DNA from: Geminocystis herdmanii PCC 6308
Lineage (GTDB): Bacteria > Cyanobacteriota > Cyanobacteriia > Cyanobacteriales > Cyanobacteriaceae
Direction: 5' to 3'
DNA: 64,000 nt
NCBI RefSeq assembly: GCF_000332235.1
Contig: NZ_CM001775.1
Location: 3,892,272-3,956,271 of the forward strand
Positions 8,752-17,789 of the stretch are shown one piece after another. Position 1 is the stretch's first letter; each line of letters begins with the position of its first letter. Position numbers and translations under genes: made by a program. The notes below the pieces were generated by a model, which did not search any database, was not told the origin of the DNA, and saw only the letters and a program-made list of their open reading frames with translations.

Positions 8752-9837
8752 GTGACTTTTTCACTTTCATGTTTTATGGTAAATTCGTTGAAAACTCTCT
8801 CCCCTTTAGCATCATTACAACAAGGTAGATGGTTTAAGTTGATTTGTGGTGCAAGTTATCAACATTTACCTTCCATTCGCAATTTATCTTTAATTTATAC
8901 TTTAGCTGGTGCGGATTGTCTGGATGTTGCCGCCGATAAGGCAGTGATTCATAGTGCCTTAGAAGGTATCAAAATCGCTCAAAATTATCGATCGAGTGCC
9001 ATAGAAAAAGGTTATAATCCTCATACTGAGCCTTTTTTGATGGTTAGTATTAATGATGGTGAAGATCCTCATTTTCGTAAAGCATATTTTAATCCTAACC
9101 TATGTCCGATGGAATGTCCTCGCCCTTGTGAAAAAATTTGCCCCGCCGAAGCCATCAAATTTAATCATTTACATCAAGGAGTTATCGAAGAATTATGCTA
9201 CGGTTGCGGAAGATGTTTGCCCATTTGCCCCATTAATATTATTGACACCACATCGACTATTATTAGCACTAAAGAGGTTTTACACTGGTTAGATATTTTA
9301 CCTATTAGCTCGATCGAAATCCATACCCAACAAGGACATTTAGACGATTTTATCAAAGTTTGGGATATAGTCAAACCTCACCTTTCTCAACTAAAATTAA
9401 TCGCCATTAGTTGCCCATATACCGATACCGTTACCGAATATTTAACCCAAATTTATCAATACATTCATCCCGTCAATATTCCCTTAATCTGGCAAACTGA
9501 CGGGCGACCTATGAGCGGTGACATTGGTAGCGGTACAACCCATTTAACCATCAAATACGCTCAAAAAATGAAAGAAACCAACCTTTCAGGCTTCATTCAA
9601 CTAGCCGGAGGCACAAACGAATATACCGTAGAGAAATTAAACGCCTTAAATTTGATACCCTCAGTGGTGTCTGGAGTTGCCTACGGCAGTAAAGGCAGAA
9701 AAATCATCGCTGAAACCTTACAAAAATTAGAAGAAATTTCTACCACTAATCAAATTGAAGACTATCCAGAATTATTGTGGCAAGGAGTAAACCAAGCCTT
9801 TCAACTAATTTCGCCCTTAAAAATTTCTTCTCCTTAG
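8752..9837 (+). CDS. ldpA: light-dependent period protein LdpA (Fe-S protein)
   Basis: A 361-residue protein with two ferredoxin-like cysteine clusters, CPMECPRPCEKICP (about residues 118-131) and CYGCGRCLPICP (about residues 150-161), which would bind two 4Fe-4S clusters. The N-terminus (GRWFKLICGASYQHLPSIRN) and overall length match cyanobacterial LdpA, a redox-sensing input protein of the circadian clock in Synechococcus. The GTG at 8752 has no strong ribosome binding site; an ATG at 8776 (MVNSLKTL) is an equally good start. Confidence 0.82.
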   Translation: MTFSLSCFMVNSLKTLSPLASLQQGRWFKLICGASYQHLPSIRNLSLIYTLAGADCLDVAADKAVIHSALEGIKIAQNYRSSAIEKGYNPHTEPFLMVSINDGEDPHFRKAYFNPNLCPMECPRPCEKICPAEAIKFNHLHQGVIEELCYGCGRCLPICPINIIDTTSTIISTKEVLHWLDILPISSIEIHTQQGHLDDFIKVWDIVKPHLSQLKLIAISCPYTDTVTEYLTQIYQYIHPVNIPLIWQTDGRPMSGDIGSGTTHLTIKYAQKMKETNLSGFIQLAGGTNEYTVEKLNALNLIPSVVSGVAYGSKGRKIIAETLQKLEEISTTNQIEDYPELLWQGVNQAFQLISPLKISSP

Positions 9838-9888
9838 ACATTTGATAAAAATTTTTAAGGGTTAAAACTATTATAAAGTAGTAAAATT

Positions 9889-11019
9889 TTACGTCTCTAC
9901 CTTAATTCTGGTTGGGGTGTTAAGAATTAAATCCTCATTCAAGCGAAATGACTCCACAGAAACAAGTTTACTAGAATCACTATCCCACAAAATAAATTTA
10001 GAACACCCTAGCATATCCTTAATATGTACTGTTTTTACCTTCGAGAGAAGATGAATATTTTGATGATGACAGGCTTCCAGATTATAATTAGGGATTTTTT
10101 CGGAAAGATGATGGATATTGTGATAGCCGATGTCGGCGGTAAACCATCTTAAAATACTAGGTAATTCTAAATAACTACTTCCTTCGATCGCACCCTTAAT
10201 ATAATCCCAGCCTTGAGTTTTATGGGCATAAGAATCTTCAAAAATATGTTGCACAAAAAAGATATTGATAAAAATTGCCGCCGAAAAAGTCAAAGTAATC
10301 GAGTAAACAGTTAAAAAGAATCCTGCCCCCATAGTATAGGAAAGAAAAATCCAGATACTAATTACAAAAATATTATTTAAAAGCAAATCCCAAAACTCTT
10401 CTCTACTTTGCCAATGTTTAGACTGGTGCGCAGAAATTATTTTTGATAGCGTTAAAGTAGAATCTTTTTCGATCGACCTAATCACATCTATAATTAAGTC
10501 ATAAATACCGAGAATGAGCGCAAGTCTTGGCTTAATGGCAAGGTAGAAAAAACCCCCCGGAATTGCCATTAATGGATGTCTTAATACCTCATAAAGCCTT
10601 TGATTTGATGGTGTCAGTTGAGAAAATTCCTCAGTAGAAAGAAAGTCAGCAACACCTCGATAACGCTCCCAATCTCCATTTGTTTTATGATGGTAAGCAT
10701 GATCCCTCGACCATGAATATTGAGGCATTGCATTAATAATTCCTAAAATAAAACCGAAAAATCTATTAACCTTTTTTGATGTAAAAAGAGAATAATGTCC
10801 GCAATCGTGCATTAAGGAAAAACAACGCAGAGAAAATAACACAATCAAAATCATAATTGGGGGAAGTAACCAATAAGAAATAGACGCAACTTTAAAGGCT
10901 AAAAACCATAAAAATATATAAGGAATGACAGTATTTAGGATTTGATAAGTCGCGCGTAAATCATCACTTTTCATGTAAGGATTTAGAACAAAATCAGACT
11001 TTTTTATGATATTTTTCAT
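9889..11019 (-). CDS. membrane fatty-acid desaturase family protein
   Basis: A 376-residue integral membrane di-iron enzyme. The three histidine boxes are HDCGH (residues about 69-73), HAYHH and HNIHH, and an extra QHIFEDSYAH sits before the last. Four or more hydrophobic segments surround them. The second box and the GYHNIHHLSEKIPNYNL context are typical of acyl-lipid desaturases and related hydroxylases/ketolases, so the exact regiochemistry cannot be assigned. It converges with ldpA. Confidence 0.78.
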   Translation of the reverse strand: MKNIIKKSDFVLNPYMKSDDLRATYQILNTVIPYIFLWFLAFKVASISYWLLPPIMILIVLFSLRCFSLMHDCGHYSLFTSKKVNRFFGFILGIINAMPQYSWSRDHAYHHKTNGDWERYRGVADFLSTEEFSQLTPSNQRLYEVLRHPLMAIPGGFFYLAIKPRLALILGIYDLIIDVIRSIEKDSTLTLSKIISAHQSKHWQSREEFWDLLLNNIFVISIWIFLSYTMGAGFFLTVYSITLTFSAAIFINIFFVQHIFEDSYAHKTQGWDYIKGAIEGSSYLELPSILRWFTADIGYHNIHHLSEKIPNYNLEACHHQNIHLLSKVKTVHIKDMLGCSKFILWDSDSSKLVSVESFRLNEDLILNTPTRIKVET

Positions 11020-11416
11020 GAAATAAAAGTAAGTTTATAAATAAGCGTAGTAATTAAGAATTAATTTTGTGGTAATAGAAAAGTGATAAATGACATAAAT
11101 AAAATAAGAGTTGAAAGTTGTAGAAAATTTTTTATTGTTTTTTATCTTATACTTTACATTCTATCTTCTTTATTTTATAACTGATGTTACGCAGTCGAAG
11201 GAGATATTAAATACTGATGCAAAATAGATTGTATATTTTGGAATTAATAAAATTTTCTCAATACCATGTTGCCTCTTGCCTGTTGCCTCTTGCCTTTCTT
11301 AATGTAAACATTCAATTAATTCAGCTTTATAAGATAAATTAATATGACTTGAGTTTAATCTAAAATTCTTAGTTAAATGACTATCTCATGTTCAACATAA
11401 AATTACGATATATATT
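11020..11416. other. gene-free interval
   Basis: The divergent promoter region between the desaturase and ureG. It contains a TTGCCTCTTGCCTGTTGCC-type 7-mer stretch near 11270-11300 and the segment GAATTAATAAAATTTTCTCA at 11240-11259, which has a close relative near 56918. No open frame was seen. Confidence 0.5.
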
Positions 11417-12013
11417 ATGAGTACTTTTCGAGTAGGAATAGCAGGTCCTGTAGGTTCAGGTAAGACAGCATTATTAGACGCTTTATGTAAAACCATGAGG
11501 GAAAATTACTCTTTAGCTGCGGTGACTAATGATATTTATACCCAAGAAGATGCTCAATTTTTAGTCAAATCTCAGGCTTTACCATCGGAGAGAATTAGGG
11601 GGGTAGAAACGGGAGGATGCCCTCATACGGCTATTCGAGAGGATGCTTCTATCAATATTGAAGCTATAGAAGAATTAGAATCTCTATTCACAGATTTAAC
11701 TTTAGTTTTTGTGGAAAGTGGCGGAGATAATTTAGCCGCTACATTTAGCCCAGAATTAGTAGATTTGACTATTTATGTTATTGATGTTGCCGCCGGGGAT
11801 AAGATACCTCGCAAAGGTGGTCCGGGTATCACAAAATCTGATTTATTGGTGATAAATAAAATAGATTTAGCGCCCTATGTTGGTGCTAGTTTAGAGGTTA
11901 TGATTAGGGATACAAAAAAAATGCGGGGGGAAAAACCTTTTGTTTTAACTAACCTTAAAACGGGGGAAGGTTTACATCAGGTAGTGGATTTTATCAAATT
12001 TCATTACCAGTAA
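11417..12013 (+). CDS. ureG: urease accessory GTPase UreG
   Basis: A 198-residue SIMIBI-class GTPase needed to load nickel into urease. The P-loop is GPVGSGKT, followed by [10 protein letters not shown], the metal-binding [15 protein letters not shown] (Cys-Pro-His), [13 protein letters not shown] and the G4 motif NKID. Length is normal. No other urease gene is in the window, which fits the scattered urease genes of many cyanobacteria. Confidence 0.96.
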   Translation: MSTFRVGIAGPVGSGKTALLDALCKTMRENYSLAAVTNDIYTQEDAQFLVKSQALPSERIRGVETGGCPHTAIREDASINIEAIEELESLFTDLTLVFVESGGDNLAATFSPELVDLTIYVIDVAAGDKIPRKGGPGITKSDLLVINKIDLAPYVGASLEVMIRDTKKMRGEKPFVLTNLKTGEGLHQVVDFIKFHYQ

Positions 12014-12078
12014 TTTGAAAATTGAAAATTGAGAATGGGGAATTAAACATCTCCAGAAAAGAGTTTTAATAAATTGTA

Positions 12079-12142
12079 GGGTTTGAATAATATTCAACCC
12101 TCATAGGGGGTTTTGTTGGGTTACGAAGAGTGCTAACCCAAC
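12079..12142. repeat. two adjacent palindromes (GGGTTTGAATA..., GTTGGGTTA...)
   Basis: The first palindrome, GGGTTTGAATAA followed by TATTCAACCC (12079-12100), is a near copy of the one at 4211. The second is GTTGGGTTA (12115-12123) paired with TAACCCAAC (12134-12142) and is shared with 47446-47471. They lie between ureG and the next gene. Confidence 0.65.
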
Positions 12143-12166
12143 CTACATATTAATTAGGTAAATATT

Positions 12167-12940
12167 ATGAAAATTTTAGTAACGGATTTTGATGGTGTTA
12201 TTTGTGATGGTTTAAGGGAATATTTTTATAGTAGTAAGCTAGTTTATCAAAAAATTTGGTTCGATCGATCATCGATCGAGCTTGATAGTTTACAGTCTCA
12301 ATTTAATTTGTTGCGCCCTATGGTAGAAACTGGTTGGGAAATGCCTTTATTATTAAGAGTTTTAACTTGGGGTGAAACTCCTGAAAATATTTTAGAAAAT
12401 TGGTATAATATCAAAGAAAAAGCGATTAAAATACTTAATTTACAAGGCATAAAAATCGAAATAATTGCTAAAACTTTAGATGAAATTAGAGAACAACAAA
12501 TAAAAGATGATCTCGATCGATGGTTATCTTTACAAGAATTTTATGCAGGAGTAAAATCTAAACTTCAACAGTTAATGAATCGAGATATAAAAATCTATAT
12601 AATTACTACCAAAGAAGGAAAATTTGCAAGAAAGCTATTAGAAAAAGAAGGGATTTATTTACCAGAAAATACTATTTTTGGCAAAGAAGTTAAACGCCCT
12701 AAGTATGAAACTTTACGATTAATTATCCAACAAGAAAAAATTGAGCCTTCTCAAGTATGTTTTATCGAAGATAGATTAGAGGCTTTAGCATTAGTTAATC
12801 AACAGTCAGACTTACAAGAAGTTAAACTATTTTTGGCTTTATGGGGGTATAATACAGAGAAAACAAAACTTCAAGCTCAAGAAAAACCTAAGATTAATTT
12901 GTTATCATTAGCCAATTTTACTGGCAATGATGTATTCTAA
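12167..12940 (+). CDS. HAD family hydrolase, cyanobacterial
   Basis: A 257-residue HAD superfamily protein. Motif I is TDFDGVICDG with nucleophile and acid Asp8 and Asp10 both present (DFD), motif II Thr in IYIITTKEG, motif III Lys in GKEVKRPKYE and motif IV FIEDRLEAL. A helical cap spans residues about 25-135. The substrate is unknown. The next gene starts within a few bases, so the two are likely co-transcribed. Confidence 0.8.
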   Translation: MKILVTDFDGVICDGLREYFYSSKLVYQKIWFDRSSIELDSLQSQFNLLRPMVETGWEMPLLLRVLTWGETPENILENWYNIKEKAIKILNLQGIKIEIIAKTLDEIREQQIKDDLDRWLSLQEFYAGVKSKLQQLMNRDIKIYIITTKEGKFARKLLEKEGIYLPENTIFGKEVKRPKYETLRLIIQQEKIEPSQVCFIEDRLEALALVNQQSDLQEVKLFLALWGYNTEKTKLQAQEKPKINLLSLANFTGNDVF

Positions 12941-12943
12941 TGT

Positions 12944-13561
12944 TTGATGATATTTACTAATCCTAGTCATGACATGAGTTATACCACAGACGAGTTAATT
13001 AAATTTTTGGAGTTAGAATTAAGGGCAACTTGGGGAGGAAAAAGAATTATCTTTAATGCGGAAGAAAAGCTAGATAATCCTGTGGTAGCTAAGGCAATGG
13101 ATTTAGAAAAAATGAGTCGGGTTTTTGTCTTTCGTGATTTTCGTCAACAAATCCATGAATATCAACTAAAACACAAGGTTTCGGGAGTAATTTGGCGTAC
13201 AGTTAATTTTCAAGGTAAGTCTTTTCGTTGCCCTGAAGTCTATAATCAATTAATTGCTATTGAGGGGGATAAGGAAATTTTGATGAATGCTAAGTCGTCT
13301 GTACTTGATTTTTGGCGTGATGCTACTCAAGGAATGAAATTTTATTTAAGTATCGATCGAACTTCCCCTATATCACAAGAACAATTAGAAAAATTATACC
13401 ATCAAGGGGAATGGGCTGAATTAGATGGAGGAACAGAGGAGATATACTTAGGTTTATGTTGGGGAAATCCTAAAGAATATATTTATCAATGGGCAAATCC
13501 CGCTTCAGGTTATCATCGCATTATTGCTACCTATAATCAACCTAGTGAAATTAATATTTAA
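12944..13561 (+). CDS. conserved cyanobacterial protein of unknown function
   Basis: A 205-residue soluble protein without a recognised domain. It is rich in conserved-looking aromatic positions (LELRATWGGKR, RVFVFRDFRQQIHEYQ, VSGVIWRTVNF, FWRDATQGMKF) that I have seen in uncharacterised cyanobacterial proteins. There is no signal peptide. The start is uncertain: the ATG at 12944 or the ATG at 12974, which gives MSYTTDELIKFLELELR; the latter looks the more natural N-terminus. It follows the HAD gene by three bases. Confidence 0.7.
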   Translation: MMIFTNPSHDMSYTTDELIKFLELELRATWGGKRIIFNAEEKLDNPVVAKAMDLEKMSRVFVFRDFRQQIHEYQLKHKVSGVIWRTVNFQGKSFRCPEVYNQLIAIEGDKEILMNAKSSVLDFWRDATQGMKFYLSIDRTSPISQEQLEKLYHQGEWAELDGGTEEIYLGLCWGNPKEYIYQWANPASGYHRIIATYNQPSEINI

Positions 13562-13565
13562 AATT

Positions 13566-13624
13566 AATGGAGAATTGAAAATGGAGAATGGAGAATGGAG
13601 AATGGAGAATGGAGAATGGAAAAT
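13566..13624. repeat. 7-bp array (AGAATGG)n
   Basis: Six to seven units of GAGAATG/GAAAATG begin five bases after the preceding stop codon. A CTAAAGACTTTTTAAGCAAC motif of the CATCAAAAAACT family follows at 13650-13677. Confidence 0.85.
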
Positions 13625-13753
13625 TAAAAATACTTCCTTTCTTTCCCTAAAGACTTTTTAAGCAACCTCTAAATATGCCAAAAATATAACTTTGATAGTG
13701 CATAAACGAATTAATCTATTAAACAAAAATCAATTTTTAAAATCGAATTAACT

Positions 13754-15103
13754 GTGAAATTGACAAACAAACCTAGTAAAAAAAAGCCTAAATATCCAAG
13801 TAAAAATAAGTCATCAAAAAAGCCATTTTCTCCTTTATATCAAGGTTTTATTTGGGGCGGATGTTTTACTATTACTGCGACAATTTCTAGTTTTTTAGGG
13901 ATAACTATAGGCTTAAAAACTCCCATTGACTTTAACCCTTTTATTAATAAAGTAGATGCAATCAAAAAGTTTGGCATAAATGCTTTTTTTACTCAACAAT
14001 TACCACAACCTGTTAATATTTTAGTCATGGGTATTGATGCAGTACCTAATGATAATGGTAATTCAGAAAATCGTTTTTCTGGTCGTAGTGATACTATGTT
14101 ATTAGTACGTTTTCAGCCTGATGATAATTCTTTGAAACTCTTATCGATTCCACGAGATAGCCGTGTGAGATTTCCTAATGAGCGTTATGACAAAATCAAC
14201 AGCGCCAATGCCATTGGGGGAGTGCCTTTTGTGAAAGAGGTTATTCAAGAAAACTTTGAAGGTATTACCATTGATAAACATATCCGAGTTACCACGAATG
14301 CTTTTAAGGATTTAGTTGATTTAATTGGTGGTATTGAAGTTTATGTGCCAATGGATATGAAATATACGGATAAAACTCAAGGATTGTATATTGATTTAAA
14401 GGAAGGAAAACAAACTTTAAATGGTGATGAAGCTGAACAATTTTCCCGTTTTCGTAGTGATAATTTAGGAGATATTGGTAGAGTGCAACGACAACAAATG
14501 TTACTCAAAGCATTACGAAAAAGACTACAATCCCCTCAAGGATTATTCAAAATTCCTAAAGCGATACAATTATTACAAGACGAAATTGATACAGATTTGA
14601 CTTCCTCAGAAATATATAATCTGGCGGCTTTTGGTTTAAGTGTGGATAAAGAAAATGTGCGTATGGTGATGTTACCCGGGCGCCCTAGTAACCCCAGAGA
14701 GTATCGTCTTAGTTATTGGTTGATTTCTGATGATGACAAAAACAGAGTGATTCAAGAATATCTTAATAGTGATACTTCTTTTAATGATACTCGATCGAGC
14801 CAACAACAACGTATTAGTATTCAAAATACCACCTCGAATAGAGAATTAGCTCGAAAATTAGCTTTATTTTTAGAAGAAAACGGCTATAACAACGTTTATT
14901 TGTCTCAAAATTCTTCCTATCCTATTTCCGTTACTCAAATTATCGCTCAAAAAGGAGACACTCGATCGGCTCAAAAAATTAAAAGCATCCTCAATTTTGG
15001 CGAATTGGAATCTTCCTCCATCGGTGACATCGATTCAGATATTACCATTAGAGTAGGTAATGACGCAGAAAAGTTACTGCTAAATGATACCTTTGTGAAA
15101 TAA
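13754..15103 (+). CDS. LytR-CpsA-Psr (LCP) family protein with LytR_C domain
   Basis: A 449-residue envelope protein that should transfer glycopolymers from lipid carriers to the cell wall. A basic N-terminus precedes one membrane segment (about residues 32-52). The LCP catalytic domain follows, with MGIDAV, FSGRSDTMLLV, the arginine motif SIPRDSRV, DKINSANAIGG and the late HGxAxx-like QTLNGDEAEQFSRFRSD. A LytR_C domain closes the protein (about residues 350-425). The GTG at 13754 is the first in-frame start giving the basic N-terminus. The gene lies directly upstream of the c-di-AMP synthase gene on the same strand. Confidence 0.9.
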   Translation: MKLTNKPSKKKPKYPSKNKSSKKPFSPLYQGFIWGGCFTITATISSFLGITIGLKTPIDFNPFINKVDAIKKFGINAFFTQQLPQPVNILVMGIDAVPNDNGNSENRFSGRSDTMLLVRFQPDDNSLKLLSIPRDSRVRFPNERYDKINSANAIGGVPFVKEVIQENFEGITIDKHIRVTTNAFKDLVDLIGGIEVYVPMDMKYTDKTQGLYIDLKEGKQTLNGDEAEQFSRFRSDNLGDIGRVQRQQMLLKALRKRLQSPQGLFKIPKAIQLLQDEIDTDLTSSEIYNLAAFGLSVDKENVRMVMLPGRPSNPREYRLSYWLISDDDKNRVIQEYLNSDTSFNDTRSSQQQRISIQNTTSNRELARKLALFLEENGYNNVYLSQNSSYPISVTQIIAQKGDTRSAQKIKSILNFGELESSSIGDIDSDITIRVGNDAEKLLLNDTFVK

Positions 15104-15139
15104 AGAACTTAATTTATCTGTTATCTTCTATCTTCTAAC

Positions 15140-15180
15140 TCCTATCCTCATCAAAAAACTTTTTCAGTACTGCCTAAATA
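15140..15180 (+). repeat. CATCAAAAAACT-type dispersed motif
   Basis: CTCATCAAAAAACTTTTTCA followed by GTACTGCCTAAATATG, a close relative of the copies at 7446 and 16277. It lies upstream of cdaA. Confidence 0.55.
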
Positions 15181-15292
15181 TGTTATGATTTTTTTAACTT
15201 ATTAGTGACTACAAAAATTTTAAATAACAGTTAACTTTAAAAGTTTGTAGTGTATTATTGTTTTAGGAAAATTATTAGTAGTGAGTTAAAAT

Positions 15293-16195
15293 TTGATGTT
15301 TTGGTCGGGTTTTCCTGACAATTTACCTTTTGTGTTGCGACAATTGCTCGACATAGCACTGTTATCTTTCTCATTTTATTTTATATCTATCCTTATCAAA
15401 GAGCGTCGCGCCCAACGAATGATTCGGGGTTTACTAATCCTGATCATTATTTTATTTCTGAGCGATCGAGTTTTCAAGCTAACATTATTTAGCTTTTTTT
15501 TAGAAAGACTGGTAATAATTTGTTCTCTTTCAATGGCGGTGATATTTCAATCAGATTTCCGCCGTTTTTTAGAACTATTAGGAAAGGGAGATTTAGGACA
15601 ATTTTTTGAATCAAATCCTCATTTACCCAAAGAAGATACCGTCATCGATGAAATTGTTGATGCCATCAAAGAATTATCTCAAAATCGCACGGGAGCTTTG
15701 ATTATCATTGAAACATTTAATACTATTGAAGAAAGAATTTTTCTCAATCCGGGTGTCAAACTTAACGCTGAAATTAGTAAAGAATTACTACAAACTATTT
15801 TTCAAACGAAAACCTTACTTCATGATGGCGCCGTTTTCATTCGAGGTTCGGAAATCGTCTCAGCTAGTGTTATTTTACCACTGTCCGATCGCACTGCTTC
15901 CCGTCAATTAGGCACTCGCCATCGTGCCGCTATGGGTATTACAGAAAGAGTAGAAAATTGTATCTGCATAGTAGTTTCAGAAGAAACAGGGTCAATTTCT
16001 TTAGGAGAAAAAGGTGTTTTAAATCGCCCTTTAACCAGTACAAAATTAAAGGAATTATTAGAAGAAAAGCTATCAAAACCCCAAGAAAGGGAAGTGGTAA
16101 CAGGAGTTACTCGTTTAAGCAAAAAACTAGGTTTTAAAGGTTTAAATATGGTTAAAAGTATCCTTAAATTAGATTCTGGTAAATCCCGTAAATAA
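15293..16195 (+). CDS. cdaA: diadenylate cyclase CdaA (c-di-AMP synthase)
   Basis: A 300-residue membrane-bound diadenylate cyclase that forms c-di-AMP from two ATP. Three hydrophobic helices occupy about residues 10-85. The DAC domain carries the DGA motif (TLLHDGAVFIRG) and the RHR motif (LGTRHRAAMG), followed by the conserved VVSEETGSISLG. Length is typical for the CdaA type. c-di-AMP commonly controls potassium and osmolyte transport. The ATG at 15293-15298 is doubled (Met-Met), so the start may be either codon. Confidence 0.95.
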   Translation: MMFWSGFPDNLPFVLRQLLDIALLSFSFYFISILIKERRAQRMIRGLLILIIILFLSDRVFKLTLFSFFLERLVIICSLSMAVIFQSDFRRFLELLGKGDLGQFFESNPHLPKEDTVIDEIVDAIKELSQNRTGALIIIETFNTIEERIFLNPGVKLNAEISKELLQTIFQTKTLLHDGAVFIRGSEIVSASVILPLSDRTASRQLGTRHRAAMGITERVENCICIVVSEETGSISLGEKGVLNRPLTSTKLKELLEEKLSKPQEREVVTGVTRLSKKLGFKGLNMVKSILKLDSGKSRK

Positions 16196-16261
16196 TTAAG
16201 AATTAAGAATTAAGAATTGAGAATTAAGAATTAAGAATTAATAATTAATAATTAATAATTA
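16193..16261. repeat. 7-bp array (AATTAAG)n starting in the cdaA stop
   Basis: Units of AATTAAG, GAATTGA and AATTAAT begin with the TAA stop codon of cdaA and run for about nine repeats. The dispersed motif CCTCATCAAAAAACTATGAG (16277-16296) follows and ends at the stop codon of dnaE-C. Confidence 0.85.
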
Positions 16262-16309
16262 TCTCCTAGTCTTCTAGTCTCCCCTCATCAAAAAACTATG
16301 AGTCAACGC

Positions 16310-17653
16310 CTAATTATTAATTCTTTGAAGATAGGCAAAAAAACCAGCATTTTTTAAAGATTCTACTGTATTATCTGCATTTTGTACCCAATAATTATCT
16401 CCAAAACGCACAAAAATTCTTTCATTTACACCGTCTATTATTGCCATAGTGGGGATTACTGCTTCATTTTTATCCCCCGATTGTTCTTGTAAAATACTCT
16501 TTAATTTGCCCTGAATTTGAGGGTTAATAGCTTGTTCTGGACTTAATTGAATATATACTGTTTGGATATTTTCCATTTTGTTAATTTGATTAATAATAAG
16601 TTGTGATTTGTCGCCTTTATTATCAGCTTTACCCCAAATAAGTAGGGGAGTATCTTCAATTAAATTGTCTTTTACTTGGTCATAATTACTAGCGAAAATA
16701 ATACCATCCGCTTGTCCAGAAATATCTTCTAAAGTCAAAAAAGCCATATTATTATTATTTTTATCTATATGTTTTTTAATAGTAGTTAATATGGCAACGA
16801 CACATATTTTTGTGCGAGATTTTTGTTCAGATAAGTCACTTAGATTGACAGGATTTAAAAATTTAGCTGATTCTTTAAAAGGTTTTAACGGATGTTCAGA
16901 AACATAAAAGCCTAAGTGTTCTTTTTCTGATTTTAACTTTTCTTGGGGGGAAAAATCTTCTATTTTTGGTAATTGTGGAGCGTTTTCATACTTAGTTTCT
17001 ACGGCAGATTCTGAGTCATTTCCTAACATTAAATCAAATACATTTAATTGTCCTGTTTCTTTCTCTTTTAGCCTTTTTTGTGACCAATTAATTAGTAAAT
17101 CTAAGCCTTCAATTAATTGACGGCGATTACTATGAATTGTATCAAATCCTCCAGCATAAATTAATGTTTCTAAGGCTCGGCGATTGACGGTTTTTAAGTT
17201 AATTTTACTCATAAAATCGGCAAAATCTTTAAAAATTCCTCCTGCTTTTTCCCTCGCTTCTAGGATATTATCGATCGCACCTTCTCCTAAGTTTTTAATA
17301 GCTGAAAAACCGAAAATAATATCTTTTCCTTGAGGAGTAAATTCTTTATGGGAATAGTTAATATTAGGTGGTTTAACATCAATACCAATTTTTAAACAAT
17401 TTTCTCGATATTTTTCAATTTTTTCCTGACTATCACTACTAGCACTCAATAAAGCTGACATATATTCTACGGGATAATTTGCCTTTAAATATGCTGTTTG
17501 ATAGGTGACATAAGCATAAGCCGTCGAGTGAGATTTATTGAAACAATTGGAGGCAACTAAACCATTTGCTAATAAAAAATTATGGTCTTTTTCTACTCCA
17601 ATATCATAGACTTGTTGAGAGGAGATCGATCGTCTTTTCAGTATTTTTACCAT
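16310..17653 (-). CDS. dnaE-C: DNA polymerase III alpha subunit, C-terminal half with split-intein C-fragment
   Basis: A 447-residue protein that begins with 36 residues of the DnaE split intein C-fragment (MVKILKRR, then VYDIGVEKDHNFLLANG and VASN). The splice junction is Asn36/Cys37-Phe-Asn. The extein (about 411 residues) is the C-terminal part of the replicative polymerase: FNKSHSTAYAYVTYQTAYLK, a helix-hairpin-helix region (about residues 110-180) and an OB fold (about 270-345). The N-half must be encoded elsewhere and joined by protein trans-splicing, as known for cyanobacterial DnaE. The residue before Asn36 is Ser rather than His, as in other DnaE inteins. The ATG at 17651-17653 is forced by the intein start. 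Confidence 0.96.
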   Translation of the reverse strand: MVKILKRRSISSQQVYDIGVEKDHNFLLANGLVASNCFNKSHSTAYAYVTYQTAYLKANYPVEYMSALLSASSDSQEKIEKYRENCLKIGIDVKPPNINYSHKEFTPQGKDIIFGFSAIKNLGEGAIDNILEAREKAGGIFKDFADFMSKINLKTVNRRALETLIYAGGFDTIHSNRRQLIEGLDLLINWSQKRLKEKETGQLNVFDLMLGNDSESAVETKYENAPQLPKIEDFSPQEKLKSEKEHLGFYVSEHPLKPFKESAKFLNPVNLSDLSEQKSRTKICVVAILTTIKKHIDKNNNNMAFLTLEDISGQADGIIFASNYDQVKDNLIEDTPLLIWGKADNKGDKSQLIINQINKMENIQTVYIQLSPEQAINPQIQGKLKSILQEQSGDKNEAVIPTMAIIDGVNERIFVRFGDNYWVQNADNTVESLKNAGFFAYLQRINN

Positions 17654-17714
17654 AGTTTTTTAATAATTTATTGTATTCAAAAAATATTATATTAATTTTA
17701 GATCGACTAATGAT

Positions 17715-17770
17715 GGTGGGTCTGTTCGTGATATTATGTCCATTATCTGAGATTTTATCCATGACCCACC
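17715..17770. repeat. inverted repeat GGTGGGTC ... GACCCACC
   Basis: GGTGGGTC (17715-17722) pairs with GACCCACC (17763-17770) around a 40-base loop, between the methyltransferase gene and dnaE-C. It could be a terminator-like structure or a dispersed repeat of the GTAGGGTGGG type also seen at 30771. Confidence 0.45.
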
Positions 17771-17789
17771 CTACTAATTTATCTATGGT

